NCBI RefSeq assembly: GCF_016836705.1 | Contig: NZ_JAFCGY010000004.1 | Span: forward strand, 186,001-250,000 | Direction: 5' to 3' | From: Mesorhizobium caraganae | GTDB taxonomy: Bacteria > Pseudomonadota > Alphaproteobacteria > Rhizobiales > Rhizobiaceae | Length of the DNA stretch: 64,000 nt | Shown: positions 8,937 through 19,472 of the stretch, piece after piece | Position numbering within the stretch: the first letter of the stretch is position 1 | Layout of the letters: each line of letters starts with the position of its first letter | Translations under genes and position numbers: made by a program | The notes under the pieces: model-generated | Told to the model about the DNA's origin: nothing | Databases searched by the model: none | The model's input: only the letters and a program-made list of their open reading frames with translations

Positions 8937-10442
8937 TCAGTTCGCCGCCGCGGTCTGCGCGGCGCCGATGGATGCGGTGACATTGGTGACGAGCGCCTTG
9001 ACCGACTGGGCCGTGGCATCGAAGACGGGAGCGGGATAGACGCCGAAGAAGATGACCAGCACGACCAGCGGGTAGATGATCGCCTTCTCGCGCGTCGAGA
9101 GATCAAGCAGGCCCTTCAGGCTTTCCTTGGTCAGCGCGCCGAAGATCACCCGGCGATAGAGCCAGAGCGCGTAGGCCGCCGACAGGATAACGCCGGTGGC
9201 GGCGAAGAACGCCACCCAGGTGTTGACCTTGAACACGCCGAGCATGGTCAGGAACTCGCCGACGAAGCCTGACGTGCCGGGCAGGCCGACATTGGCCATG
9301 GTGAAGACCATGAACACGGTGGCGTATTTCGGCATGTTGTTGACCAGACCGCCATAGGCGTCGATCTCGCGTGTGTGCATGCGGTCATAGATGACGCCGA
9401 CGCACAGGAACAGCGCGCCGGACACCAGACCGTGCGACAGCATCTGGAAGATCGCGCCCTGCACGCCTTCCTGGTTCATGGCGAAGATGCCCATAGTGAC
9501 GAAGCCCATATGGGCGACCGAGGAATAGGCGATCAGCTTCTTCATGTCCTCCTGCATCAGCGCCACCAGCGAGGTGTAGATGATGGCGACGACCGACAGC
9601 GTGAACACCAGTGGCGCAAACATCTCCGACGCCAGCGGGAACATCGGCAGCGAGAAGCGCAGGAAACCGTATCCGCCCATTTTGAGCAGGATGGCGGCCA
9701 GGATCACCGAGCCCGCCGTCGGCGCCTCGACGTGCGCGTCCGGCAGCCAGGTGTGCACCGGCCACATCGGCATCTTCACGGCGAAAGAAGCGAAGAAGGC
9801 GAGCCATAGCCATGTCTGCATGCTGGCCGGGAAATTGTGGGTCAAAAGCGTCGGGATGTCGGTGGTGCCGGACTGGAAGAACATCGCCATGACGGCGAGC
9901 AGCATCAGCACCGAGCCGGCCAGCGTATAGAGGAAGAACTTGAACGAAGCATAGACGCGGCGCTTGCCGCCCCAGACGCCGATGATGATGAACATCGGGA
10001 TCAGGCCGGCTTCGAAGAAGACGTAGAACAGCACGATATCGAGCGCGCAGAACACGCCGATCATCAGCGTTTCCAGGAGCAGGAAGGCGATCATGTAGGC
10101 CTTGACGCGCTTGTCGATCGCTTCCCAAGACGCCAGGATGCAGAGCGGCATCAGGAACGTCGTCAGGATGACGAACAGCATCGAAATGCCGTCGACGCCC
10201 ATATGGTAGGAGATGCCGGAATCCAGCCAGGCGAACTTCTCGACGAACTGGAAGCCGGCCTGCGAATTGTCGAAGCCGGTCCAGATGAACAGCGAGATGA
10301 TGAAGGTGGCCGCCGTCGTTGTGAACGCGATGGCGCGGATGTTGCGGCGTGCGTTTTCGCTGTCGTCCCGGATGAACAGGATCAGCAGCACACCAACCAG
10401 CGGCAGGAAGGTGACCAGCGAGAGGATTGGCCAGGCGGTCAT
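8937..10442 (-). CDS. nuoM: NADH-quinone oxidoreductase subunit M
   Basis: Antiporter-like membrane subunit of complex I, 501 residues. Diagnostic stretches are [39 protein letters not shown] and [18 protein letters not shown], which contain the conserved Glu and Lys residues of the proton path. Its start (ATG 10442) overlaps the nuoL stop by one base (TGATG), so the two are translationally coupled. nuoN follows after 18 bases. Length and order match alphaproteobacterial complex I. Confidence 0.98.
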   Translation of the reverse strand: MTAWPILSLVTFLPLVGVLLILFIRDDSENARRNIRAIAFTTTAATFIISLFIWTGFDNSQAGFQFVEKFAWLDSGISYHMGVDGISMLFVILTTFLMPLCILASWEAIDKRVKAYMIAFLLLETLMIGVFCALDIVLFYVFFEAGLIPMFIIIGVWGGKRRVYASFKFFLYTLAGSVLMLLAVMAMFFQSGTTDIPTLLTHNFPASMQTWLWLAFFASFAVKMPMWPVHTWLPDAHVEAPTAGSVILAAILLKMGGYGFLRFSLPMFPLASEMFAPLVFTLSVVAIIYTSLVALMQEDMKKLIAYSSVAHMGFVTMGIFAMNQEGVQGAIFQMLSHGLVSGALFLCVGVIYDRMHTREIDAYGGLVNNMPKYATVFMVFTMANVGLPGTSGFVGEFLTMLGVFKVNTWVAFFAATGVILSAAYALWLYRRVIFGALTKESLKGLLDLSTREKAIIYPLVVLVIFFGVYPAPVFDATAQSVKALVTNVTASIGAAQTAAAN

Positions 10443-12415
10443 CAGAGCATCATCCAGGTGACGAGTGCGGCCACGCCGATCAGCATGGCGAAGGCGTAGT
10501 GATAGAGGTAGCCGGTCTGCAGCTTGACGACGCGGTTGGTGACGTCGACGACGCGCGCCGAAACGCCGTCCGGCCCGAGCCCGTCAATGATGGTGCCGTC
10601 GCCGGTCTTCCACAGGAACCTGCCCAGCGCCTTGGCCGGCCGCACGAACAGGACGTCGTAGAGCTCGTCGAAATACCATTTGTTGAGCAGGAAGGCATAG
10701 AGCAGGCGATGGTTGGCGGCGACACTCCGGGGCAGTTCCGGCGAGCGTATGTAGAACTTCCAGGCGACGGCAAAGCCGATGACCATGGCGACGAACGGTG
10801 CCAGCTCGACCCACAGCGGCAATTCGTGGATATCGTGCAGGATGTGGTTGTCCGGCAGGGTGAACAGCGACGCCTTCCAGAACTCGGCATAGCCCTCGCC
10901 GATGAAGGCGTTGTGGAAGATGATGCCGGCAAACAGCGCGCCCGCGGCCAGGATGAACAGCGGCACCAGCATCACCGGCGGCGATTCATGGACGTGGTGC
11001 ATGACGTCGTGGCTCGCCCGCGGCTCGCCGTGGAAGGTCATGAAGATCAGCCGCCAGGAGTAGAACGAGGTGAAGCAGGCGGCGATGACCAGCAGGATGA
11101 AGGCGAGGCCGGCGACCGAATTGTGCCCGGCAAGGGCAGCCTCGATGATGGCGTCCTTGGAGAAGAAGCCGGCGGTGCCGATAACGGTCACCGGAATGCC
11201 GACGCCGGTCAGCGCCAGCGTGCCGATCACCATCATCCAGTAGGTCTTCGGAATGAGCGTCCGCAGGCCACCCATCTTGCGCATGTCCTGCTCGTCGGAG
11301 ACGGCATGGATGACCGAGCCCGAACCGAGGAACAGCAGCGCCTTGAAGAAGGCGTGCGTGAACAAGTGGAAGATGGCGGCGCCATAAGCGCCGACGCCGA
11401 GCGCGACGAACATGTAGCCGAGCTGCGAGCAGGTCGAATAGGCGATGACGCGCTTGATGTCGTTCTGCACCAGGCCAACGGTCGCCGCGAAGAAGGCGGT
11501 GAAGGCGCCGATGAAGGTGACCACCGTCAGCGCCGAATGCGACAGCTCGAACAGCGGCGACAGGCGCGCCAGCATGAACACGCCGGCCGTGACCATGGTG
11601 GCGGCATGGATGAGGGCGGAGACCGGCGTCGGGCCTTCCATGGCGTCCGGCAGCCAGGTGTGCAGCGGCACTTGCGCCGACTTGCCCATAGCGCCCATGA
11701 ACAGTAGCAGACAGACAATGGTCATGGCCGAGTGCTTGTCGAGCGCGTAGCCAAGGAAGGTGAGAACGGCAGCACCGTGCTCAGCGCCTTCGGCCGGAAT
11801 GAACGTCGCGGCATTGGCGAAGATGGTGCCCAGATTGACCGAGCCGAACAGCACGAAGACGCCAAAGATGCCCAGCGCGAAGCCGAAATCGCCGACGCGG
11901 TTGACGACGAAGGCCTTGATGGCCGCGGCATTGGCCGACGGCTTCTTGTACCAGAAACCGATCAGCAGATAGGAAGCGAGACCGACGCCCTCCCAGCCGA
12001 AGAACATCTGCACCAGATTGTCGGCCGTCACCAGCATCAGCATGGCGAAGGTGAACAGCGACAGATAGGCAAAGAAGCGCGGCCGGTTCGGGTCGTGGTG
12101 CATGTAGCCGATCGAATAGATGTGAACCAGCGCCGACACGGTGTTGACCACCACCAGCATCACCACCGTCAGCGTGTCGATCCTGAGCGCCCAGGAGGCG
12201 TCCAGCCCGCCCGACTGGATCCAGCGCAGCACCGGCACGGTGAACACCTCGCCCTCGCCGAAGCCGACGGAGAAGAAGGCGACCCAGGACAGCACGGCCG
12301 AAATCACCAGGAAGCCAGAGGTGATGTATTCCGATGCCTTGGCGCCGAGCGAATTGCCGAACAGGCCGACAATCAGGAAGCCCAGCAGCGGAAGGAAGAC
12401 GATCGCTTGATACAT
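10442..12415 (-). CDS. nuoL: NADH-quinone oxidoreductase subunit L
   Basis: The distal and largest antiporter-like subunit of complex I, 657 residues. Visible are the [20 protein letters not shown] motif, [20 protein letters not shown], and a C-terminal region ending in a last membrane helix ([20 protein letters not shown]). The C-terminal part corresponds to the long lateral helix that braces the membrane arm. It begins 10 bases after the nuoK stop and overlaps nuoM by one base. Confidence 0.98.
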   Translation of the reverse strand: MYQAIVFLPLLGFLIVGLFGNSLGAKASEYITSGFLVISAVLSWVAFFSVGFGEGEVFTVPVLRWIQSGGLDASWALRIDTLTVVMLVVVNTVSALVHIYSIGYMHHDPNRPRFFAYLSLFTFAMLMLVTADNLVQMFFGWEGVGLASYLLIGFWYKKPSANAAAIKAFVVNRVGDFGFALGIFGVFVLFGSVNLGTIFANAATFIPAEGAEHGAAVLTFLGYALDKHSAMTIVCLLLFMGAMGKSAQVPLHTWLPDAMEGPTPVSALIHAATMVTAGVFMLARLSPLFELSHSALTVVTFIGAFTAFFAATVGLVQNDIKRVIAYSTCSQLGYMFVALGVGAYGAAIFHLFTHAFFKALLFLGSGSVIHAVSDEQDMRKMGGLRTLIPKTYWMMVIGTLALTGVGIPVTVIGTAGFFSKDAIIEAALAGHNSVAGLAFILLVIAACFTSFYSWRLIFMTFHGEPRASHDVMHHVHESPPVMLVPLFILAAGALFAGIIFHNAFIGEGYAEFWKASLFTLPDNHILHDIHELPLWVELAPFVAMVIGFAVAWKFYIRSPELPRSVAANHRLLYAFLLNKWYFDELYDVLFVRPAKALGRFLWKTGDGTIIDGLGPDGVSARVVDVTNRVVKLQTGYLYHYAFAMLIGVAALVTWMML

Positions 12416-12425
12416 AACTGCCTCG

Positions 12426-12734
12426 TCAACCCTTCATCTGGTTCACGTCTTCGACCGCGATCGAGCCGCGGTTGCGGAAGAAGACGACAAGAATGGCAAG
12501 ACCGATGGCCGCTTCAGCGGCCGCGACCGTCAGCACGAACAGCGCAAACACCTGTCCGACGAGATCGCCGAGTGCGGCCGAGAAGGCGACGAAATTGATG
12601 TTGACGGCCAAAAGGATCAACTCGATCGACATCAGGATGACGATGATGTTGCGGCGGTTCAGGAAGATGCCGAACACGCCGAGCGTGAACAGGATCGCCG
12701 ATACGGTGAGGTAATGTGCGATGCCGACGACCAT
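12426..12734 (-). CDS. nuoK: NADH-quinone oxidoreductase subunit K
   Basis: Small membrane subunit of complex I, 102 residues, three transmembrane helices. The open frame is longer upstream, but [20 protein letters not shown] at 12734 gives the normal family start and follows the nuoJ stop by one base. Conserved helix glutamates are present in [11 protein letters not shown] and in [11 protein letters not shown]. It acts in proton translocation between NuoH and the antiporter-like subunits. Confidence 0.97.
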   Translation of the reverse strand: MVVGIAHYLTVSAILFTLGVFGIFLNRRNIIVILMSIELILLAVNINFVAFSAALGDLVGQVFALFVLTVAAAEAAIGLAILVVFFRNRGSIAVEDVNQMKG

Positions 12735-12735
12735 C

Positions 12736-13356
12736 TCAGAGCCCCTCGCCCGACTTGACCTTGCGGATTTCCATGCCCGTCGCCGGCGTGCGGCCAACCT
12801 GGGCTGCGATCGACTGCCGCTTGACCCCTTCCTTGTGGCGCAGCGTCAAGACAATCGCGCCGATCATGGCGACCAGCAGGATGAGGCCCGAAATCTGGAA
12901 GTAGTAGAGGTAGTCGGTATAGAGGATGTCGCCGAGGGCGGCGGTGTTGGTCCGCGCGGCGAGGTCCGGGATCGGCTTTGAGACCGTCGACGCCAGCTGC
13001 GGCACGAATGTGTAACCGCCAAGCACCACGATCAGCTCCGCCGCCAGGATCAGCCCGACCATCGCGCCGATCGGCGCATATTGCAGAGCGCCCTCCTTCA
13101 TCTCGGCGAAGTCGACATCGAGCATCATGACGACGAACAGGAACAGCACCATCACGGCGCCGACATAGACGACAAGCAGGATCATCGCCAGGAACTCGGC
13201 GCCGGTCAGCATGAACAGGCCGGCGGCGTTGAAGAAGGTCAGGATCAGGAACAGCACGGAATGCACAGGGTTACGCGCCGAAATGACCATGAACGCCGAC
13301 GCCACCGCGACAAAGGCGAAGAGGTAGAAAAAGGCCGCCTCTAGTCCACTCAGCAT
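12736..13356 (-). CDS. nuoJ: NADH-quinone oxidoreductase subunit J
   Basis: Membrane subunit of complex I, 206 residues from the ATG at 13356 ([20 protein letters not shown]), which has a purine-rich site (GGGGGATCCCC) just ahead. The frame can be extended 25 codons upstream, but the added residues are not family-like. The conserved third helix ([20 protein letters not shown]) carries the pi-bulge region important for coupling. nuoI lies 124 bases upstream, the widest gap inside this half of the operon, and contains a perfect hairpin. Confidence 0.95.
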   Translation of the reverse strand: MLSGLEAAFFYLFAFVAVASAFMVISARNPVHSVLFLILTFFNAAGLFMLTGAEFLAMILLVVYVGAVMVLFLFVVMMLDVDFAEMKEGALQYAPIGAMVGLILAAELIVVLGGYTFVPQLASTVSKPIPDLAARTNTAALGDILYTDYLYYFQISGLILLVAMIGAIVLTLRHKEGVKRQSIAAQVGRTPATGMEIRKVKSGEGL

Positions 13357-13382
13357 TGGGGATCCCCCGGGTTCCTGTCCGA

Positions 13383-13402
13383 AACAGGACATCCGTCCTG
13401 TT
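13383..13402. repeat. Perfect hairpin in the nuoI-nuoJ gap
   Basis: AACAGGAC and GTCCTGTT form a perfect 8-bp stem around a 4-base loop. On the coding (minus) strand it is not followed by a T-tract, so it is not a typical terminator. It could be a processing or mRNA-stability element inside the nuo transcript, or a remnant of a dispersed repeat. Confidence 0.5.
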
Positions 13403-13480
13403 CGATGTTTGCGACCGCCTCCGGCCGGCAAGTTGCGTTGTCCTTAGACGAGGCCCCTCGCCCCGTCCATGCGTCAAATG

Positions 13481-13972
13481 TCAGCGGTAGGGCGAGTCCA
13501 GCGAGATGTTGCGCGCCAGTTCGCGCTCCCACCGGTCGCCATTCGCCAGCAGCCTATCCTTGTCGTAGTAAAGCTCCTCGCGCGTTTCCGTCGCGAATTC
13601 GAAATTCGGTCCCTCGACGATGGCGTCGACCGGGCAGGCTTCCTGGCAGAAGCCGCAATAGATGCACTTCACCATGTCGATGTCGTAGCGCACGGTACGG
13701 CGCGTGCCGTCATTGCGGCGCGGGCCGGCCTCGATGGTGATCGCCTGCGCCGGGCAGATCGCTTCGCAGAGCTTGCAGGCGATGCAGCGTTCCTCGCCAT
13801 TGGGATAGCGGCGCAGCGCATGTTCGCCCCGGAAGCGCGGGCTCACCGGCCCCTTCTCGTGCGGATAGTTGATCGTCTCCTTCGGCGCGAAGAACTGGCG
13901 CATCGACAGGAAGAAGGCGCTGACGAAATCCTGCAGCAGCAGCGATTTGGCGGCTTGGCCAAGAGCGGACAT
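13481..13972 (-). CDS. nuoI: NADH-quinone oxidoreductase subunit I
   Basis: Peripheral-arm subunit holding iron-sulfur clusters N6a and N6b. It has 163 residues from the ATG at 13972. The frame stays open far upstream through nuoH, but only this start gives the family length and N-terminus ([17 protein letters not shown]). Two ferredoxin motifs are visible, [12 protein letters not shown] and [12 protein letters not shown], eight cysteines in all. The start overlaps the nuoH stop by one base (TGATG). An unusually wide gap before nuoJ follows. Confidence 0.98.
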   Translation of the reverse strand: MSALGQAAKSLLLQDFVSAFFLSMRQFFAPKETINYPHEKGPVSPRFRGEHALRRYPNGEERCIACKLCEAICPAQAITIEAGPRRNDGTRRTVRYDIDMVKCIYCGFCQEACPVDAIVEGPNFEFATETREELYYDKDRLLANGDRWERELARNISLDSPYR

Positions 13973-15015
13973 CACGCAAACCCCGTGATCTTGAGAAAGG
14001 CGGCGACGATTACCACCATCGCCAGCGAAATCGGCAGGAAGACTTTCCAGCCCAGGCGCATCAGCTGGTCGTAGCGGTAGCGCGGCACAAAGGCCTTCAC
14101 CATCGAGAACATGAAGAACATCAGGCAGATCTTGAGCACGAACCAGATCACGCCGGGCACCCAGGTGAACGGCGCGAAGTCGAAGGGCGGCAGCCAGCCG
14201 CCGAGGAACAGGATGGTGGCCAGCGCGCACATCAGCACCACGGCGACATATTCGCCGAGGAAGAACAACAGGAACGGCGTCGAGGAATATTCGACCATGT
14301 GGCCGGCGACGAGTTCGGATTCGGCTTCCACGAGATCGAAGGGTGGGCGGTTCGTCTCGGCCAGCGCCGAGATGAAAAAGATGACGAACATCGGGAACAG
14401 CGCCAGCCAGTGCCAGTCGAGGAAGCTGTTGGGCAGACCAAGCCTGGTGCCCAGCCCGTCCTGCTGCGACATCACGATGTCGGACAGGTTGAGCGAGCCG
14501 ACGCAAAGCAGCACGGTGACGATGACGAAGCCGATCGAGACTTCGTAGGACACCATCTGCGCCGCTGAGCGCAGCGCACCGAGGAACGGGTATTTCGAAT
14601 TGGACGCCCAGCCGCCCATGATGACGCCATAGACCTCGAGCGAGGAGATAGCGAAGACGTAGAGGATGCCGACATTGATGTTGGCGATTGCCCAGCCGGC
14701 ATGGACGGGAATAACCGCCCAGGCAGAGATCGCCAGCACCGCCGACACCAGCGGCGCCAGCAGGAACACGCCCTTGTTGGCGCCGGATGGAATGACCGGC
14801 TCCTTGAAGACGAACTTCAACAGATCGGCGAAAGCCTGCAGCGTGCCCCATGGGCCGACGACGTTCGGGCCGCGGCGCAGTTGCACCGCCGCCCAGATCT
14901 TGCGGTCGGCGTAAAGCAGGTAGGCGACCCCGATCAGCAAAACGACGATCAGCACGACCGACTTCAAGAGGATGATCAGCGTCGGCAGCACGTAGAAGGA
15001 GAAGAAAGTGTCCAT
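13972..15015 (-). CDS. nuoH: NADH-quinone oxidoreductase subunit H
   Basis: Membrane subunit at the junction of the two arms, forming part of the quinone chamber. It has 347 residues from the ATG at 15015 ([20 protein letters not shown]). Conserved pieces include [20 protein letters not shown], the cytoplasmic loop [20 protein letters not shown] with its acidic residues, and [15 protein letters not shown] near the end. It starts 2 bases after the nuoG stop and overlaps nuoI by one base. Confidence 0.98.
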   Translation of the reverse strand: MDTFFSFYVLPTLIILLKSVVLIVVLLIGVAYLLYADRKIWAAVQLRRGPNVVGPWGTLQAFADLLKFVFKEPVIPSGANKGVFLLAPLVSAVLAISAWAVIPVHAGWAIANINVGILYVFAISSLEVYGVIMGGWASNSKYPFLGALRSAAQMVSYEVSIGFVIVTVLLCVGSLNLSDIVMSQQDGLGTRLGLPNSFLDWHWLALFPMFVIFFISALAETNRPPFDLVEAESELVAGHMVEYSSTPFLLFFLGEYVAVVLMCALATILFLGGWLPPFDFAPFTWVPGVIWFVLKICLMFFMFSMVKAFVPRYRYDQLMRLGWKVFLPISLAMVVIVAAFLKITGFA

Positions 15016-15017
15016 GT

Positions 15018-17099
15018 CTACTCTGCCGCCTGCCTGAAGCCGTTTTTCGCCAGCGCCGAGCACTCAGCCATTACGGCCGACGCCCGCGCGATCGGGTTGG
15101 TCAGATAGAAGTCCGTGACCGGCGAGGTGAAAGTGCCCTTGTTCAGCCGCCCGCCGAGCTTCGCCACCTTGGCGATGTCGTCGGCGTTACCGGCCTCGAC
15201 ATGATCGATGCGGGCGAGATGCGGGTATTCGCCATAGAGCTTGGCGCGCAGCTGCTGCAGCGAATCGAACGGCAGCTTTTTGCCGAGCACATCCGACAGT
15301 GCCCTGAGAATCGCCCAGTCCTCGCGCGCATCGCCCGGCGCGAAGCCGGCGCGGTTGGTCTGCTGCACGCGTCCCTCGGTGTTGACATAGGTGCCCGACT
15401 TTTCGGTGTAGGCAGCGCCCGGCAGGATGACGTTGGCGCGGTGCGCGCCGGCGTCGCCATGGGTGCCGATATAGACAACGAAGGCGCCGCCGGTCTTGCC
15501 CATATCGATCTCGTCGGCGCCGAGCAGGAACAGCACGTCGCTGTCGCCGAGCATGCCGGCGACATTCTTGCCGCCCTCGCCCGGCACGAAGCCGACATCG
15601 AGGCCGCCGACACGTGCAGCCGCATTGTGCAGCACGGCAAAGCCGTTCCAGTCGGCACGGGCGGCGTTGACCGCCGCGGCGAGCTTTGCTGCCTGGCCGA
15701 GGACCGCAGCGCCGTCGGCGCGCGCGAGCGCGCCCTGACCGACAATGATCAGCGGATGCGTCGCCTTCTTCAGCACCTGGAAGAACTTGCCATTGCCGTC
15801 GGCCAGATCCTTCAGCGATTCCGGGCCGGCGCCGAGCTGTTCGTAATCGTAGCGTGTGTCGCCAACCTCGCCGATGACGCCGACCGGCAAATTGCCGATG
15901 CGCCAGCGCTTGCGAATGCGGGCGTTGAGCACCGACGCCTCGAAGCGCGGATTGGCGCCGATGATCAGCACCGCATCGGCCTGCTCGATGCCCTCGATGG
16001 TCGGATTGAAGATGTAGCTGGCGCGGCCGAGCGCCGGATCGAGTGCGGCGCCATCCTGGCGGCAGTCGGTGTTCTTTGAGCCCAGCGAAGCCATGAGCTG
16101 CTTCAGCGCGTAGATTTCCTCAACCGCCGCGAGATCGCCGGCAATGGCGCCGATCTTCTCCGGCGCAGCCTTCGACACCGCATCCTTGATCGCCGCGAAG
16201 GCCTCGGCCCAGCTGGCGGGAGCAAGCTTGCCGTCCTTGCGCACATAGGGGCGGTCGAGGCGCTGCGTGCGCAGCCCATCCCAGATGAAGCGGGTCTTGT
16301 CGGAAATCCACTCCTCGTTCACCGCTTCGTTGACGCGCGGCAGGATGCGCATCACTTCGCGGCCGCGGCTATCAACGCGGATCGCCGAGCCGACGGCGTC
16401 CATGACGTCGATGGATTCGGTCTTGGTCAGCTCCCACGGCCGCGCCTGGAAGGCGAAAGGCTTCGAGGTCAGCGCGCCGACCGGGCAGAGATCGATGACA
16501 TTGCCCTGCAACTCCGAGGTCATCGCGCTTTCGAGATAGGTGGTGATCTCGGCGTCCTCGCCGCGGCCGATCAGGCCGAGCTCGGAAATGCCGGCGACTT
16601 CCGTGGTGAAGCGGACGCAGCGCGTGCAGTGGATGCAGCGGTTCATCACCGTCTTGACCAGCGGGCCGATATACTTGTCTTCGACCGCGCGCTTGTTCTC
16701 GTGATAGCGCGAGGAGTCGACGCCGAAGGCCATCGCCTGGTCCTGCAGGTCGCACTCGCCGCCCTGGTCGCAGATCGGGCAGTCCAGCGGATGGTTGATC
16801 AGCAGGAACTCCATCACGCCTTCCCGGGCCTTCTTGACCATCGGCGTGTTGGTGAAGATTTCCGGCGGCTCGCCATTCGGGCCGGGGCGCAGGTCGCGCA
16901 CGCCCATGGCGCAGGAGGCCTGCGGCTTGGGCGGCCCGCCCTTCACCTCGATCAGGCACATGCGGCAATTGCCGGCGATCGACAGCCGCTCATGGAAGCA
17001 GAAGCGCGGCACTTCCGCGCCAGCGTCCTCTGCCGCCTGCAGCAGCGTATAGTGGTCGGGTACCGTGATCTCTTTCCCGTCGACCTTGAGCTTTGCCAT
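15018..17099 (-). CDS. nuoG: NADH-quinone oxidoreductase subunit G
   Basis: Large iron-sulfur subunit of the NADH module, 693 residues from the ATG at 17099 (a TTG one codon upstream is possible). The N-terminal ferredoxin domain has [20 protein letters not shown]. Next come [16 protein letters not shown] and [10 protein letters not shown] for 4Fe-4S clusters, and [13 protein letters not shown]. The rest is the molybdopterin-oxidoreductase-like domain, without cofactor in complex I. Its start overlaps the stop of the pentapeptide-repeat gene by one base (TGATG), coupling it to that accessory gene instead of directly to nuoF. Confidence 0.97.
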   Translation of the reverse strand: MAKLKVDGKEITVPDHYTLLQAAEDAGAEVPRFCFHERLSIAGNCRMCLIEVKGGPPKPQASCAMGVRDLRPGPNGEPPEIFTNTPMVKKAREGVMEFLLINHPLDCPICDQGGECDLQDQAMAFGVDSSRYHENKRAVEDKYIGPLVKTVMNRCIHCTRCVRFTTEVAGISELGLIGRGEDAEITTYLESAMTSELQGNVIDLCPVGALTSKPFAFQARPWELTKTESIDVMDAVGSAIRVDSRGREVMRILPRVNEAVNEEWISDKTRFIWDGLRTQRLDRPYVRKDGKLAPASWAEAFAAIKDAVSKAAPEKIGAIAGDLAAVEEIYALKQLMASLGSKNTDCRQDGAALDPALGRASYIFNPTIEGIEQADAVLIIGANPRFEASVLNARIRKRWRIGNLPVGVIGEVGDTRYDYEQLGAGPESLKDLADGNGKFFQVLKKATHPLIIVGQGALARADGAAVLGQAAKLAAAVNAARADWNGFAVLHNAAARVGGLDVGFVPGEGGKNVAGMLGDSDVLFLLGADEIDMGKTGGAFVVYIGTHGDAGAHRANVILPGAAYTEKSGTYVNTEGRVQQTNRAGFAPGDAREDWAILRALSDVLGKKLPFDSLQQLRAKLYGEYPHLARIDHVEAGNADDIAKVAKLGGRLNKGTFTSPVTDFYLTNPIARASAVMAECSALAKNGFRQAAE

Positions 17100-17380
17100 C
17101 AATTGCCCCCGGCGGTCTGCGCCGTCTCATATGCCTGAAACAGATCGCTCAGCTTGATGCCATTGATCATCATGCCGGCGACTTCAGCGTTTTCTATCTT
17201 CAAATTGCTCATATTCACATTGGTGAAAAACGCGTTCGAGAGGTTCGCGTCTTCGACCCGGACGGCCGACAGGTTGACGTTGCGAAACTGCGTGTTCGAC
17301 AGGTTCACATCGTCAAATCTGGAGTTGCTCGCGAAGGCATTGCGCACATCGAGAACATCGCTCCTGTCGTGGACATCCAT
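17099..17380 (-). CDS. Small pentapeptide-repeat protein inside the nuo operon
   Basis: A 93-residue protein with about ten A(D/N)LXX-like five-residue units between residues 20 and 70 (for example [42 protein letters not shown]). These should fold as a short right-handed beta-helix. There is no signal peptide or membrane segment. It lies between an accessory HhH-domain gene and nuoG and overlaps the nuoG start by one base, so it is clearly part of the operon. Pentapeptide proteins elsewhere act as DNA mimics or structural scaffolds. No function follows from the sequence; a role in complex I assembly or stability is only suggested by location. Confidence 0.8.
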   Translation of the reverse strand: MDVHDRSDVLDVRNAFASNSRFDDVNLSNTQFRNVNLSAVRVEDANLSNAFFTNVNMSNLKIENAEVAGMMINGIKLSDLFQAYETAQTAGGN

Positions 17381-17389
17381 ACCTGCCCC

Positions 17390-18082
17390 CTACCTCTTCG
17401 CCTTGGCGGCGAGCGTCAGCGCCGCCGCCTGGCGGGTCCACTCGTCGCGGCCGACGCGGCCCTTGAGCGACAGGTAATCCTCGACCCAGGCGATCTCTTC
17501 TGGCGTCCATGCGGCGATCTGGGCAAAGGTCCAGATGCCGAGGCCGTTCAGCACCTTTTCCAGCTTCGGCCCGACGCCCGCTATCGCCTTGAGATCAGAC
17601 GGCTTGGACGGGCGCGCAATGGTCTTGGGCTGCCTGAAATCCTCCGGCATCAACCCAGTCGTCGCGTCTTCGGCAACCGGATCTGCCTTCTCCGGCTCGG
17701 CATCGACGGTGCGAGCGGCAATATCGGTCACGTCCTGCGCAAAAGTCTGCGCCTCGGCGATCAGGGTTTTGGTCGCGGCGCGCGCCTTGGTGGCGGGGGC
17801 TGTCTCCGAATAACGCTCGGCGCGCTGCTCGAAATCGTCAATGATCGGCTGGAAAATCCGCTGCGATGTCTCGACAGCACCCGACCATGCGCCGAGCCAG
17901 ACGCCAAAGGCATGGTTGGCAAGGCCGAAGCCCAGCGCCGACATGGCGGCGGCACCGGCCACAGGATGCGCGAGAAGGTTGACGGCGCTGGCCATCTCCT
18001 TCGGCATCATTGTGGTCAGGTCGCGGTTCATTTTCTCAAGTTCATCCAATTTGGGCATCAAAGGGTTCGAATACGGCGCCAT
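17390..18082 (-). CDS. nuo-operon accessory protein with NuoE-like C-terminal HhH-type domain
   Basis: A 230-residue protein from the ATG at 18082 (MAPYSNPLMPKLDELEKM); the frame could extend 20 codons upstream. Residues 30-90 hold a small hydrophobic, glycine/alanine-rich part followed by an amphipathic helix resembling phasin-like sequences. Residues 95-160 are a charged linker. Residues 162-222 form a helix-hairpin-helix-like domain (DLKAIAGVGPKLEKVLNGLG, then TFAQIAAW and GRDEW). The same domain ends NuoE two genes upstream. It lies between nuoF and the pentapeptide gene. Function is unknown; pairing with the NuoE extension, or a shared partner, is a plausible inference. Confidence 0.8.
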   Translation of the reverse strand: MAPYSNPLMPKLDELEKMNRDLTTMMPKEMASAVNLLAHPVAGAAAMSALGFGLANHAFGVWLGAWSGAVETSQRIFQPIIDDFEQRAERYSETAPATKARAATKTLIAEAQTFAQDVTDIAARTVDAEPEKADPVAEDATTGLMPEDFRQPKTIARPSKPSDLKAIAGVGPKLEKVLNGLGIWTFAQIAAWTPEEIAWVEDYLSLKGRVGRDEWTRQAAALTLAAKAKR

Positions 18083-18157
18083 AGAAATCTCCTGGTCGTT
18101 TCTTCGTCTGCCCCGCCCCGATATGTCAGTCCCGGGCTTCACGCCCGTATTTCACAT

Positions 18158-19462
18158 CTATTCCGCTGCCACCATCACCGGCTCGGCCCGGTGCGCGTTG
18201 CGCGAAAACTCGTCGATGCGCCGCTCCACCTCACCGCGGAAATGCCGCATCAAGCCCTGGATCGGCCATGCCGCCGCATCGCCCAGCGCGCAGATCGTAT
18301 GGCCTTCGACCTGCTTGGTCACGTCGAGCAGCATGTCGATCTCGCGCTTCTGCGCCTCGCCGCGCACCAGCCGTTCCATCACCCGCCACATCCAGCCGGT
18401 GCCTTCGCGGCACGGCGTGCACTGGCCGCAGCTCTCATGCTTGTAGAAATACGAAAGCCTCGCGATCGCTTTCACGATATCGGTCGACTTGTCCATGACG
18501 ATGACAGCTGCTGTGCCGAGGCCCGATTTCAGGTCGCGCAGCGCGTCGAAATCCATCGGCGCATCGATGATCTGTTCGGCCGGCACCAGCGGCACCGAAG
18601 CGCCGCCCGGAATGACCGCAAGCAGATTGTCCCAGCCGCCGCGAATGCCGCCGCAATGCGTCTCTATCAGCTCGCGGAACGGGATCGACATCGCCTCTTC
18701 GACGGTGCACGGATTGTTGACGTGACCGGAGATGCAAAACAGCTTGGTGCCGACATTGTTGGGCCGGCCGAAGGACGAGAACCAGGCCGCACCACGGCGC
18801 AGAATGGTCGGCGCCACCGCGATCGACTCGACATTGTTCACGGTTGTCGGACAACCGTACAAGCCGACATTGGCCGGGAATGGCGGCTTCAGCCGCGGCT
18901 GGCCCTTCTTGCCTTCGAGGCTTTCGAGCAGCGCTGTCTCCTCGCCGCAGATGTAGGCGCCGGCGCCGTGATGCATATAGATGTCGAAATCGTAGCCGGA
19001 CGTGTTGTTCTTGCCGATCAGCTTGGCCTCATAGGCCTCGTCGATGGCGCGCTGCAGCGCCTCGCGCTCCCTGACGAACTCGCCGCGCACATAGATGTAG
19101 GCGGCGACCGCGCCCATGGCGAAGCCGGCAATGAACGAGCCCTCGACCAGCGTGTGCGGATCGTTGCGCAATATGTCGCGGTCCTTGCACGTGCCGGGCT
19201 CGGATTCGTCGGCATTAACAACGAGATAGCTCGGCCTTCCGTCGCTCTGCTTGGGCATGAACGACCATTTCAGCCCGGTCGGGAAGCCGGCGCCGCCACG
19301 CCCGCGCAGGCCCGACGCCTTCATTTCGTTGACGATCCATTCGCGGCCCTTGGCGATGATGCCGGGCGTGTTGTCCCAAGCGCCGCGCGCCATGGCGCCG
19401 GCCAGCGACTTGTCGAAGAGGCCGTAGATGTTGTTGAAGATGCGGTCTTGATCCTGAAGCAT
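18158..19462 (-). CDS. nuoF: NADH-quinone oxidoreductase subunit F
   Basis: The NADH- and FMN-binding subunit of complex I, 434 residues from the ATG at 19462 ([20 protein letters not shown]). The frame extends 37 codons upstream into nuoE, but those residues are not family-like. Visible are the nucleotide/FMN region [32 protein letters not shown], and the 4Fe-4S (N3) motif [13 protein letters not shown] with a fourth cysteine in CALGDAA. It follows nuoE by 10 bases. Downstream come two accessory genes before nuoG. Confidence 0.98.
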   Translation of the reverse strand: MLQDQDRIFNNIYGLFDKSLAGAMARGAWDNTPGIIAKGREWIVNEMKASGLRGRGGAGFPTGLKWSFMPKQSDGRPSYLVVNADESEPGTCKDRDILRNDPHTLVEGSFIAGFAMGAVAAYIYVRGEFVREREALQRAIDEAYEAKLIGKNNTSGYDFDIYMHHGAGAYICGEETALLESLEGKKGQPRLKPPFPANVGLYGCPTTVNNVESIAVAPTILRRGAAWFSSFGRPNNVGTKLFCISGHVNNPCTVEEAMSIPFRELIETHCGGIRGGWDNLLAVIPGGASVPLVPAEQIIDAPMDFDALRDLKSGLGTAAVIVMDKSTDIVKAIARLSYFYKHESCGQCTPCREGTGWMWRVMERLVRGEAQKREIDMLLDVTKQVEGHTICALGDAAAWPIQGLMRHFRGEVERRIDEFSRNAHRAEPVMVAAE

Positions 19463-19472
19463 GTTTCGTCCC

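Noticed and set aside
13973..14851. Upstream extension of the nuoI frame to 456 codons
   Set aside because: The extension is an out-of-frame reading of nuoH; the ATG at 13972 gives the normal NuoI length and start.
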